Below, one piece after another: positions 53,710 through 61,678 of a stretch of 64,000 bases of DNA. The stretch comes from JAMXLO01 sp963719805. Its GTDB lineage: Bacteria; Pseudomonadota; Alphaproteobacteria; Acetobacterales; Acetobacteraceae. Below the pieces are notes generated by a model that saw only the letters and a list, made by a program, of their open reading frames with translations, was not told the origin of the DNA and did no database searches. The first letter of the stretch is position 1; every line of letters starts with the position of its first letter. The stretch covers positions 558,001 to 622,000 of the forward strand of contig CAVRDF010000001.1 in the NCBI GenBank assembly GCA_963719805.1, written 5' to 3'. The position numbers and the translations under genes were made by a program.

Positions 53710-54728
53710 CGCGGGCGTGGCGCAAAGTCCATCGTATCGGTCAGCCCAAGCCGCAGCCGCTCGATCCCGGTCCATGCCACCATCACCGCATTGTCGGTGC
53801 ACAGCCGTACCGGCGGCGCCACCAGTTCGAACTCCTGCGTCGCAGCGGCTCTTGAAAGCGCCGCGCGGATCGCGCCGTTCGCCGCTACACCGCCGGCCAC
53901 CACCAGCACGCGCGCCTCGGGTGCCCGCTCGCGCATCATCGCCATGGCATGCGAGGCGCGATCCGCCAGCACCTCGGCCACCGCGTGTTGAAAGCTTGCC
54001 GCGATGTCCGCCGCCACCTGCACTGGCAATGCGCCGGTGCCATGCCGCGTCACTTCCTGTGCCACCGCCGTCTTCAGTCCGGAAAAGCTGAAGTCGCATC
54101 CGGCGCGTCCGAGCAGTGGCCTGGGAAACGCGTGGCGTGCCGCGTCGCCGCGCGCCGCCAGCTTCTCCAGAGCCGGCCCTCCAGGCCAGCCCAGCCCTAG
54201 CAGTTTGGCCACCTTGTCGAACGCCTCGCCCGCCGCGTCGTCCATCGTGGCGCCCAGACGGACGTGCTGCCCGACGCCCTGCACGGCGACACACTGGCAG
54301 TGGCCGCCGGAGACCAGCAGCAGCAGATAGGGAAATACCGCGCCGCCAGGCACCAGACCGGGCAACCGGGCGGTCAGGGCGTGTGCCTCGAGATGGTTCA
54401 CCGCGACATACGGCAGCTGGTGCGCGATCGCGACGCCCTTGGCGAACTGGCTGCCGACGATCAGGCCACCGATCAATCCCGGCCCGCCGCTTGCCGCCAC
54501 GCCGCCCAGATCTGCGAAGCCCAGTCCGGCGGACGCCATCACGCGGCTCACCTGATCCGGCAGGAACGCCAGATGCGCGCGGGCAGCAATCTCCGGCACC
54601 ACCCCGCCATATGGCGCGTGCTCGCGCTCCTGACTCAGCACCGCCTCGGCCAGCACGCGACCGTCTGCGTCCAGCACGGCAGAGGCGGTTTCGTCGCACG
54701 AGGTCTCGATGCCCAGCACCGGCCGCAT
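53697..54728 (-). CDS. tsaD: tRNA N6-threonylcarbamoyladenosine synthase subunit TsaD
   Basis: A 343-residue Kae1/Qri7-type protein that places the threonylcarbamoyl group on A37 of ANN-decoding tRNAs. GIETSCDETASAVLD is the ATP/metal loop, NHLEAHALTARL gives the two metal-binding His, and LLLVSGGHCQCV and CTDNAVMVAWTG complete the site. ATG 54728 gives the usual length. Divergent from hemC with a 43-bp gap, an arrangement common in Alphaproteobacteria. Confidence 0.95.
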   Translation of the reverse strand: MRPVLGIETSCDETASAVLDADGRVLAEAVLSQEREHAPYGGVVPEIAARAHLAFLPDQVSRVMASAGLGFADLGGVAASGGPGLIGGLIVGSQFAKGVAIAHQLPYVAVNHLEAHALTARLPGLVPGGAVFPYLLLLVSGGHCQCVAVQGVGQHVRLGATMDDAAGEAFDKVAKLLGLGWPGGPALEKLAARGDAARHAFPRPLLGRAGCDFSFSGLKTAVAQEVTRHGTGALPVQVAADIAASFQHAVAEVLADRASHAMAMMRERAPEARVLVVAGGVAANGAIRAALSRAAATQEFELVAPPVRLCTDNAVMVAWTGIERLRLGLTDTMDFAPRPRWPL

Positions 54729-54771
54729 CGCAGCCCTTTCCAGTTGCCCGAGACAGTAATAGGACGCGGCT

Positions 54772-55704
54772 ATGACCGCCGCCATGTCGCCACTGCGTGT
54801 GGGCACGCGAGGCTCGCCGCTGGCATTGATCCAGACGCGCCTGTTCATCGACGCCTTGCGTGGCCAGGGTGCCAACCTCGCCGAGCAGATCATCCGCACC
54901 ACCGGCGACGCGGTCCAGGATCGGCGGCTTGGCGATATCGGCGGCAAGGGGCTGTTCGCCAAGGAGATCCACGAGGCGCTGCTGGATCGCCGCATCGACT
55001 TCGCCGCGCACAGCCTGAAGGACCTGGAGACGACGTTGCCGCCCGGCATCGTGCTGGGTTGTGTGCTGCCGCGCGAGGATCCGCGTGATTCGCTGATCCT
55101 GCGCCAAGCGGACGCCATCGATCCGGCCAATCCGCTCGCATCACTGCAAATGGGCTCGCGCATCGGCACCGCGTCGGTACGGCGTCAGGCGCAGTTGCTG
55201 CACGCCTGTCCCGATCTCGCCTTCACCACGTTGCGCGGCAGTGTCGAGACACGCCTGGCGAAGCTGTCGCGCGGCGACTGCGATGCGACATTGCTGGCGC
55301 AGGCCGGCCTCATCCGGCTCGGCACACCCGAGCGCGCCAGTGCGGTGCTGGATGCGGATGTCATGGTTCCTGCTGCCGGCCAGGGCATCATCGGCATCAC
55401 CCTGCGCGAGAGCGACAGCGGCTTGCGCGCCATGCTCACGCGCATCGATGATCGCGACGCCCGGCTGGCGGCCACCGCGGAGCGCTCCCTGCAAGCGCGG
55501 CTGGATGGCTCCTGCCGAACCCCGATCGCCGCCTACGCGCATCTCGTGGACGGCGTGCTGCATCTGACCGGCCTCGTCGGCCGCACCGACGGTTCGTTCC
55601 TGCTGAAGCGCAGCCTGCAAGGTGCACCGGCGGATGCCGATCGCATCGGCAGCGAACTCGGTGCCAGCCTTCGCGGCGACAGTCCGCCCGACATCTTTGA
55701 CTGA
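54772..55704 (+). CDS. hemC: Porphobilinogen deaminase (hydroxymethylbilane synthase)
   Basis: A 310-residue haem-pathway enzyme that links four porphobilinogens. GTRGSPLALIQT opens the first domain, GGKGLFAKEI and HSLKDL hold the catalytic Asp/Lys region, RGSVETRLAKL follows, and the dipyrromethane cofactor Cys is in LDGSCRTPIAAYA. Start ATG 54772 (another ATG four codons on). Overlaps hemD by 8 bp. Confidence 0.95.
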   Translation: MTAAMSPLRVGTRGSPLALIQTRLFIDALRGQGANLAEQIIRTTGDAVQDRRLGDIGGKGLFAKEIHEALLDRRIDFAAHSLKDLETTLPPGIVLGCVLPREDPRDSLILRQADAIDPANPLASLQMGSRIGTASVRRQAQLLHACPDLAFTTLRGSVETRLAKLSRGDCDATLLAQAGLIRLGTPERASAVLDADVMVPAAGQGIIGITLRESDSGLRAMLTRIDDRDARLAATAERSLQARLDGSCRTPIAAYAHLVDGVLHLTGLVGRTDGSFLLKRSLQGAPADADRIGSELGASLRGDSPPDIFD

Positions 55705-56407
55705 ACCCGGATCGAGTGTCCTGGTCACCCGGCCGGAACCTGGTGCCGGGGAGACCGCCGCGCGCCTGATCGATCTCAGGTTCAGTCCGATCGTGGCCCC
55801 GTTGCTGGAGGTCCGCCCAAGGCGCGTCGCTATCCCGCCATCTGACCAGGTGCAGGCGATCCTGGTGACCAGCGGCAGTGCCGTTCCAGGTCTGCCGGCG
55901 AGCCATCGCCGGCTGCCGCTGTTCGCCGTGGGCGCGGCAACCGCACGGCGCGCCGAAGCCGCGGGGTTTGCCCATGTGATCAGCGCCAACGGCGACGCCA
56001 ACGCTCTCGCCGCGTTGGTCGAGCGCTCCTGCCGGCGCGAAACCGGTGCCCTCCTGCTGGCGGCCGGCCAAGGTCAGGGCGACGCGTTGGCCCGGGAACT
56101 GCGGCGCCTCGGTTTCCGAGTGGCTCGCCGGGTGCTGTATCGCGCCGTGCCGGTAGCCTCGCTGCCCGAGGTGGCGCGTGCCGCGTTCGCCGCGGGCACC
56201 CTGTCCGCGGTGCTGCTCTTCTCGGCGGAAACCGCCCGCGTCTGTTGTCACCTGCTGCGCGCCGCGGGCCTGCAGGGGGCGGCGCAAACGGTCGATGCGC
56301 TGGCTATCGGGCAGCCGGCGGGCGTGGCATTACAAGCACTCCCTTGGCGGCGCATCCGCGTCGCCGCTCAGCCCACCCAGGAAGCGATGCTGGCGCTGCT
56401 GCGATGA
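55697..56407 (+). CDS. hemD: Uroporphyrinogen-III synthase
   Basis: A 236-residue enzyme that closes hydroxymethylbilane with ring-D inversion. HemD is poorly conserved; recognition here rests on LVTRPEPGAGETAARL at the start, LPLFAVGAATARRAEAAGF, VLYRAVPVA, and the position after hemC. The TTG at 55697 overlaps the hemC end and is the likely start, since homology begins at once; no ATG fits. Its stop overlaps the next gene as ATGA. Confidence 0.88.
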   Translation: MTEPGSSVLVTRPEPGAGETAARLIDLRFSPIVAPLLEVRPRRVAIPPSDQVQAILVTSGSAVPGLPASHRRLPLFAVGAATARRAEAAGFAHVISANGDANALAALVERSCRRETGALLLAAGQGQGDALARELRRLGFRVARRVLYRAVPVASLPEVARAAFAAGTLSAVLLFSAETARVCCHLLRAAGLQGAAQTVDALAIGQPAGVALQALPWRRIRVAAQPTQEAMLALLR

Positions 56408-57399
56408 GTGAACCGCCTCTGCTACCCGCCTCCGAGCCGCCGCCGGAGCTGCCCGATCCGCCCGAGCCGGCGCCACCGCCGCCGTCTCGGTCGCATATGT
56501 CGCTGCTGCCCTGGCTGACCGGCGCCGGGTTCCTGCTGCTTGTCGTGGCGCTGGTCTGGGTCTGGCGGCATCCGGCCTATCTGCCTGCCGCAGCCGCCCC
56601 GTCGGGAAACCTGGAGCGGCAGATCGCCGCGCTGGCCGAACAGGTCGGCCGCCTGGAGCAGCGTTCCCAGGCCTCGGTGCCGGATCTCGCACCGCTTGCC
56701 GCACGCGTCGCCACGCTTGAGCAAAAGCCATCGGCACAGGCGCCGCCGGTGGACCTGAAGCCACTGGAAGCCCGTATTGCCACGCTGGAACAGCGCCCGG
56801 CGCCACCGCCGCCGCCCAACCTCGCCCCGATCGAGGCGCGTCTGGCGGCCCTGGAGCAGCGCCCGCAGCCGAACCTTGCCCCGCTCGAGGCGCGCATCGC
56901 CGCACTGGAAAAGACCGCCGGCCGCGCGGCCCAGGTGCAAGCGGTCCAGGCCGCCCGCATCGCGTTGGATGCCGGCCAGAAGCTAGGCAACCTGCCCAAC
57001 GCACCGCCGGCACTGGCGCGTTTTGCCGACATGAGTTCCCCGACCGAGGCGCAGCTCCGCCTGGAGTTCCCCAAGGCAGCGCAGGCGGCGCTCGATGTTG
57101 CTCGCCCTGATACCAAGGACGAGCCGCTGCTCGACCGGCTGTGGTCCCGCGCGCAGAACCTGGTGACCATCCGGCAGGGCGACCGTGTCGTCGTCGGCAA
57201 CCCTGTTGCCGGGCTGCTGGCCCGCGCGCAGCGCGCGCTCGATGCCGGCGATCTGGCCGGCGCAGTATCCGCGGTTGGTGCATTGCAGGGCGACGCCGCG
57301 CAGGCCGCCGCCGCGCAGGCGATGGCGCCCTGGCTGGCGCAGGCACGGTCACTGCTGGACGCCAGGGCCGCGCTCGCGACTTGGGCCGCGAACGGCTAA
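56404..57399 (+). CDS. Mic60/mitofilin-like inner-membrane protein
   Basis: A 331-residue protein: Pro-rich cytoplasmic N-terminus, one membrane span (LLPWLTGAGFLLLVVALVWV, about residues 34-53), a coiled coil built from four near-repeats of (L/I)(E/A)ARxA(T/A)LEQ(R/K)P separated by Pro-rich linkers (about 75-170), then a conserved helical C-terminal mitofilin domain with LLDRLWSRAQNLVTIR. Alphaproteobacterial Mic60 homologues occur in the haem operon and shape intracytoplasmic membranes, the bacterial relative of mitochondrial MICOS. Stop overlaps the hemY start as TAATG. Confidence 0.88.
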   Translation: MSEPPLLPASEPPPELPDPPEPAPPPPSRSHMSLLPWLTGAGFLLLVVALVWVWRHPAYLPAAAAPSGNLERQIAALAEQVGRLEQRSQASVPDLAPLAARVATLEQKPSAQAPPVDLKPLEARIATLEQRPAPPPPPNLAPIEARLAALEQRPQPNLAPLEARIAALEKTAGRAAQVQAVQAARIALDAGQKLGNLPNAPPALARFADMSSPTEAQLRLEFPKAAQAALDVARPDTKDEPLLDRLWSRAQNLVTIRQGDRVVVGNPVAGLLARAQRALDAGDLAGAVSAVGALQGDAAQAAAAQAMAPWLAQARSLLDARAALATWAANG

Positions 57400-58681
57400 T
57401 GCGCCGTATCCTGCTCGGTACCTGCTGGTCGCCGCGGTCGTGCTCGGGCTGGCTTGGGGTCTGGCCAGCCTGCCCGGGACCATGAACGCGGACATTGGCG
57501 CATACAGCTTCCAGGCCGCGACGCCCGTGGTGGCACTCGGCCTGTTGCTGCTTTTCGCGCTGGTATACGGGGTGTTTCGCCTGCTCGGCGCTGCAATTCG
57601 CCTGCCGCGGACATTGCGCGCCCGCCGGTCGGCAAAGCGCCGGCGGGCAGGGGATGTGGCGCAGACCCGAACGCTGCTGGCGCTGGCAGCCGGCGAGACA
57701 GGTGAGGCGCGCCGCGAGGCCAGCCGGGCCCGGCGCCTGCTCGGCGACACGCCGACGACGCTGCTGCTGGCTGCCGAGGCCGGCCGTATTGCCGGCCGGG
57801 TGGACGAGGCGGAGACCGCCTTTCGTGCCCTGGCCGATCGTCCGGACGCGGCGTTCCTGGGCCTGCGCGGCCTGTTGCGCCAGGCTGTCGAGCGGGAGGA
57901 CTGGACGGAAGCCTCGGTCCTGGCGCGCCAGGCCGAGGCCACGCAGCCGGGCGCGGCGTGGCTCCGCCGGGAGCGGGCACGCCTGGCGGTCCGCACCGGC
58001 AACTGGGCGGATGCGCTCGCTTTGTCGGACGCGGATGTGCCCAAGGCGGCACTCACTACTGCCGCCGCCGAAGCCGAACCAGACGAGGCGAAGGCGACGC
58101 GCCTTGCCCGCGCCGCTTGGAAGGAAGATCCCTCGCTGGCACCGGCGGCGCTGGCCTTCGCGCGGCGGTTGCGCAGCGCAGGCCGCGAGAACCGCGCGCT
58201 GGCAGCCATCCGTCACAGTTGGAGCATCGCGCCGCACCCGGATCTGGCCGATTTCGCGCTGGCGCCGATAACCGACCCGTTGCAGCGCATGCAGGCGGCG
58301 CAGCGCCTGACAGACGCCAATCCGCAGCATGCGGAAAGCCGGCTTCTGCTCGGTCGCGTCGCATTGGCCGCCGGCTTGACCGGAGAGGCGCGCCGCAACG
58401 CGGAAGCCGCGCGATCAGCCGGCCTGAATCAACGCCGCATGTGGTTGCTGTTGTCCGAGATCGACGAAGCCGAAGGGAGTGACCAACGCGATGCGCTGCG
58501 TCACGCCGCCACCGCCGAGCCTGATCCGCTGTGGGTGTGCGGCGCCTGCCACACCGCGCACGCTGCCTGGACTGCAAACTGTCCGGACTGCTTCACGGTG
58601 GGCAGTTTGCGCTGGGGGATCGGTGCAACACCGGCGCCGCCGCTCATCCAGGAGTTGCCGGCCGCAACGCTGCTGCCCTGA
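57399..58681 (+). CDS. hemY: HemY-like TPR membrane protein, probable frameshift near the start
   Basis: A HemY-N/TPR protein of the haem operon, about 427 residues. ATG 57399 gives MRRILL and would be followed by the membrane span YLLVAAVVLGLAWGLASLPG, but that span and all later sequence are in a different frame; one base is missing at about 57411-57420. Without it the first in-frame start would be inside Mic60 or would lose the helix. The rest is intact: a second helix (TPVVALGLLLLFALVYGVF), TPR-like helices, and a C-terminal CGACHTAHAAWTANCPDC zinc-ribbon like that of LapB. Role in haem synthesis or membrane protein assembly is not settled. Confidence 0.8.
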
Positions 58682-58697
58682 CAGCTGCCGGGCGCGC

Positions 58698-59213
58698 TCA
58701 GCGATCCCGGCGCGTCTCTGGCGCGCGCGCTTCCTCGAGCGGCTCGGGCCGTGCGCTGGGGCAGGCGGCCAACGCCAGATAGGGCTTCGGATCGATCGCG
58801 CGCCCGTCGATCCGCACTTCAAAATGCACGTGCGCGCCATGCGCCCGTCCGGTCGTGCCGATTTCCCCGATGACCTGTCCGGCCGCAACCGGCGTGCCGG
58901 GCGCGATGGCAGCCGCGAATTCCGACATGTGCGCGTAGCGGGTGATCACCCCATCGGCGTGGCGGATGTCGACGATATTGCCGTAGGCAAAGTACCAGCC
59001 GGCGTACACCACAGTGCCACCGGCCGCCGCCCTGATCGGCGAGCCGTAAGGCGCCATCAGGTCGATGCCGGTGTGTCCGTGTCCGAAACCGCGGGATATC
59101 TCGCGTAGCTGCGTTGCCGGCATGAACATCTCGCCGCACGCAGAATTCCCCCTTGGCGCGCCGTGCGCGGGGAGGGCGAGGCACAGTCCAACAAGCAGGG
59201 CTGCCGCACGCAT
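58698..59213 (-). CDS. M23-family peptidase, secreted (copy 2)
   Basis: A 171-residue lysostaphin-type metallopeptidase. The signal peptide (residues 1-18, ending AHG) precedes GHGHTGIDLMAPYG, with the HxxxD zinc ligands, and HVHFEVRIDG, the HxH motif. All four ligands are present. Start ATG 59213 is chosen for the signal peptide; the open frame upstream is not coding. It cuts peptide cross-links in peptidoglycan. Directly downstream of a second M23 gene (59257-59826). Confidence 0.87.
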   Translation of the reverse strand: MRAAALLVGLCLALPAHGAPRGNSACGEMFMPATQLREISRGFGHGHTGIDLMAPYGSPIRAAAGGTVVYAGWYFAYGNIVDIRHADGVITRYAHMSEFAAAIAPGTPVAAGQVIGEIGTTGRAHGAHVHFEVRIDGRAIDPKPYLALAACPSARPEPLEEARAPETRRDR

Positions 59214-59256
59214 CCCGGGCAGCAAACAGGTAAGCGAGCAAAGAGTTGAGTCGGCC

Positions 59257-59826
59257 TCAACCCTGCCGTGTATAACGCCGTGTCGGCGGGATCTTGCCGT
59301 CCGATCCCAGCATGTCGGTGGGACGCCTGATCGCACCGCCATTACACAGCGAAACGCCAAGATACGGTGCAGGATCGACCGGGTGGCCGTCCTGGAGCAT
59401 CTCGAAATACAGGTGCATCCCGTAGGTCAGGCCGGAATGTCCCACCACGCCGATTTTCTCGCCGGCCGCAAGCGAACGCTGTCCTTGGGCGAGCGCCGGC
59501 GTGACCATGCCAAGATGGCTGTATATACCGACGAAGCCATCGTGCTGCACCAGCACTTCAAGGCCGCCGGGACCTTTGCGCTGAATCCGCATCACCGTTC
59601 CGGGCGCGGCGGCGCGCACATCGGCCCCGGCCGGCGCCGGCATGTCGATGCCGTTATGGTAGCTGCCAGCCAGTGGGCGGTTCGACAGCACCCGGGGTCC
59701 GAACGGCGAGGAGACGCAGGCCGAGATCACCGGCGCGATCAGCGAACCGCGTGCCGGCGGCGCGGCAGATGCATTGGCAACGAATGGAATGGCGAGGAAG
59801 CCAGCAAGCAGCGGGCGAAGTGGCAT
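59257..59826 (-). CDS. M23-family peptidase, secreted (copy 1)
   Basis: A 189-residue relative of the gene at 58698. Signal peptide (MPLRPLLAGFLAIPFVANASA), then YHNGIDMPAPAG for the first zinc ligands and a final motif LYFEMLQDGHPVDPAPYL. That last motif reads HLYFEM where HxHFE is expected: the first His is kept but the His of the pair is replaced by Tyr, so one of the HxH residues is lost and catalytic activity is doubtful. Such degenerate M23 proteins often act as activators of amidases (EnvC-like). Start overlaps the enolase-superfamily gene stop region. Confidence 0.85.
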   Translation of the reverse strand: MPLRPLLAGFLAIPFVANASAAPPARGSLIAPVISACVSSPFGPRVLSNRPLAGSYHNGIDMPAPAGADVRAAAPGTVMRIQRKGPGGLEVLVQHDGFVGIYSHLGMVTPALAQGQRSLAAGEKIGVVGHSGLTYGMHLYFEMLQDGHPVDPAPYLGVSLCNGGAIRRPTDMLGSDGKIPPTRRYTRQG

Positions 59827-59852
59827 CAGCGACCCACGCCGAGCGACCGTGA

Positions 59853-60968
59853 TCACGCCGCGTGCGAAGTCGGGCCGGCGATCATGTAGCGGTGCAGCAC
59901 TTCCAGATCGGGATCGCGCCCCAGCCCCGGACCGTCGGGAACCGTCACCATGCCGTCCTTTGCATTGACCAGTTCGCCGTAAGGACTGGCTTCCAGATCG
60001 ATGAACAGCCGCTCGAATGGCGCGTCGGGCGCTATCGTCGCATTGACGTGAAGCGACGCCAGGAAACCCGGTCCGAAATACGCGTTGTGCGGCACCACCC
60101 GCACGCCATGCGCCTTCGCCAGCGCGGCGATCTCCAGCATGGCGGATGGTCCACCGATCTTGATCACACTCGGCTGCGCGACGTCGATCGCGCCGGCGTC
60201 GAACTGTGCGTGGAAGTCATGCAGGCCCGCGGCATTTTCGCCGGCGGCGATCGGAATGCCGCCTTCGCGCCGAACCCGCGCCAGTCCGGCGTGGTCCCCG
60301 GGCGGGAACACCGGCTCCTCCAGCCAGGTCAGGTCGCAATCGCGCATGCGGTGCGCCATCTCGATTGCCTGCCAGACCGTCCAGGGGCAATTGGTATCGA
60401 CCATCAGCCGTGCTTGCGGTCCCATTGCCTGACGCGCTGCCCGCACCTCTGGTACTGTGATTTCGTGCAGCTTGATGTCTCGATAACCGCGCGCGATGGC
60501 CCGTTCGCAGGCGGCCGCAACCATCGACGCTTCGCCGTAGCGCAGCAGACTCGCGTACGACCGCAGTTGTTTGACCGGCGTAGCGCCGAGTAGCCGCCAC
60601 AGCGGCAAACCCGCAGCCTTCCCGGCGATGTCCCACAGCGCGATGTCCAACGCCGACAGGGCAAAGACATGCGCGCCATTGCGGCCGAAGCCGTGGAACG
60701 TTTTCGACAGGCGCTGCCGAAGGCCGGCGATGTCCCGCGCATCCTGGCCGAGCAGCGCCGGCGCGAGTTGTGTGTCCATCGTGGTCTTCGTGGTCGCCGC
60801 CGAGGCATGGCCGAAGCCTTCACCCCAACCCACCAGGCCCTGGTCGGTGACGATACGCAGCCAAACCGTGTTCATCGATTGCCAGCCGATGCCACCGGTT
60901 TGTGCCGGCTTGCCGCCCATGTCGAATGGAACACGCGTCCAATAGGTTTCGACAGCGGTGATCTTCAT
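59853..60968 (-). CDS. Mandelate racemase/muconate lactonizing enzyme-like (enolase superfamily)
   Basis: A 371-residue barrel enzyme. The N-terminal capping domain includes GIGWQSMNTVWLRIVTDQGL. Catalytic Lys in DIKLHEIT is followed by Asp in MVDTNCPW (first metal ligand), Glu in WLEEPVFP and Glu in IAAGENAAG, and the C-terminal RVVPHNAYFGPG has the His. The KxH-type motif suits mandelate-racemase-like dehydratases or racemases of sugar acids. ATG 60968 is preferred: GGGAG is 7 bases upstream. The next gene on the strand is an M23 peptidase, an odd neighbour. Confidence 0.87.
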   Translation of the reverse strand: MKITAVETYWTRVPFDMGGKPAQTGGIGWQSMNTVWLRIVTDQGLVGWGEGFGHASAATTKTTMDTQLAPALLGQDARDIAGLRQRLSKTFHGFGRNGAHVFALSALDIALWDIAGKAAGLPLWRLLGATPVKQLRSYASLLRYGEASMVAAACERAIARGYRDIKLHEITVPEVRAARQAMGPQARLMVDTNCPWTVWQAIEMAHRMRDCDLTWLEEPVFPPGDHAGLARVRREGGIPIAAGENAAGLHDFHAQFDAGAIDVAQPSVIKIGGPSAMLEIAALAKAHGVRVVPHNAYFGPGFLASLHVNATIAPDAPFERLFIDLEASPYGELVNAKDGMVTVPDGPGLGRDPDLEVLHRYMIAGPTSHAA

Positions 60969-61037
60969 CGGCATTCTCCCGGCTCACAGCATTCTGCGCG
61001 GGTCAGCACAGACCTGCCACCCCCGCGCAGTGCGCCG

Positions 61038-61355
61038 CTATGATCGACCAGCCGGCTTGTTGGCGCGGCGTGACCGGGTGCGCGCCACAGGGGTTTGCGG
61101 CCGGTCGCCCTGGTCGGTCAGGCGGCCGGGAATCTCGCCGTAGTTCTCTTGTATTTCAGCTTCCTCGACGGCTGGAGCCTTCACCGGTTGCTGCCCTGAC
61201 GTTGCATTGTCCTCCATGCCGATGAGTTCTTCGGCACGTTCCCAGAATTCATCCTCGCGCCCGTGTGGCCGTCCGTCGGCTTCCCACAAATGATAGGCGC
61301 GCTCGCGAATGCGTGCGTCGCGCTCCGGCGTCAATTCCAGCGGATTGTCAGGCAC
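61038..61355 (-). CDS. DUF2934 protein
   Basis: A 105-residue protein from GTG 61355 (GGAGA 6 bases upstream). RIRERAYHLWEADGRPHGREDEFWERAEEL is the DUF2934 helix pair (cited here in parts: AYHLWEADGRPHGREDEFW). The tail is charged and ends in Arg/Lys. DUF2934 proteins are short, widespread in Alphaproteobacteria and of unknown function, often near stress or DNA-repair genes. Confidence 0.8.
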   Translation of the reverse strand: MPDNPLELTPERDARIRERAYHLWEADGRPHGREDEFWERAEELIGMEDNATSGQQPVKAPAVEEAEIQENYGEIPGRLTDQGDRPQTPVARTRSRRANKPAGRS

Positions 61356-61394
61356 TCCTGTCTCCTTGTCGTCTGCGTTCCTACAGTTGCAAAT

Positions 61395-61592
61395 TCAGTG
61401 CGCGGGTTGGGCAATCGGCGGTGGCATGCCAGGCGGGCCCGGCGGAGAGATCGGAGGAATGTCGGGACCTATTGGTATCGGCGTCTCTGGAGTTGGCGGA
61501 ATGATATCGGGACCCGGCGGCGCCGGACGTTCCGGACCGGGCGCCGGCTGGGGTGGCTCCGGGGGCGGCAGAGGCTGCATGACGCGTTCCAT
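61395..61592 (-). CDS. Proline-rich microprotein
   Basis: A 65-residue protein, about 45% proline: MERVMQPLPPPEPPQPAPGP followed by PIGPDIPPISPPGPPG-like repeats. ATG 61592 has GAGGAG 7 bases upstream, a real ribosome site. No signal or membrane helix. The opposite strand reads as a Gly-rich frame but lacks a start context. It belongs to no family I can name; a disordered PPII-helix adaptor or cell-surface linker is possible. Confidence 0.6.
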   Translation of the reverse strand: MERVMQPLPPPEPPQPAPGPERPAPPGPDIIPPTPETPIPIGPDIPPISPPGPPGMPPPIAQPAH

Positions 61593-61678
61593 CGGTTAAC
61601 TCCTCGAAGTGATGTCGCGCCTTGAACGCAGTGCCGCTTGCTCCGTTGCTACTCATGGCAAACGTCGGAGCCGGAGCC

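Noticed and set aside
53710..55107. Upstream extension of rlmJ through tsaD and hemC
   Set aside because: Only the sequence from ATG 53709 matches the family; the rest is the off-frame of tsaD.
56330..58330. 666-codon minus-strand open frame over Mic60 and hemY
   Set aside because: Antisense to both; composition is Arg/Pro/Ala-rich, typical of a shadow in GC-rich DNA.
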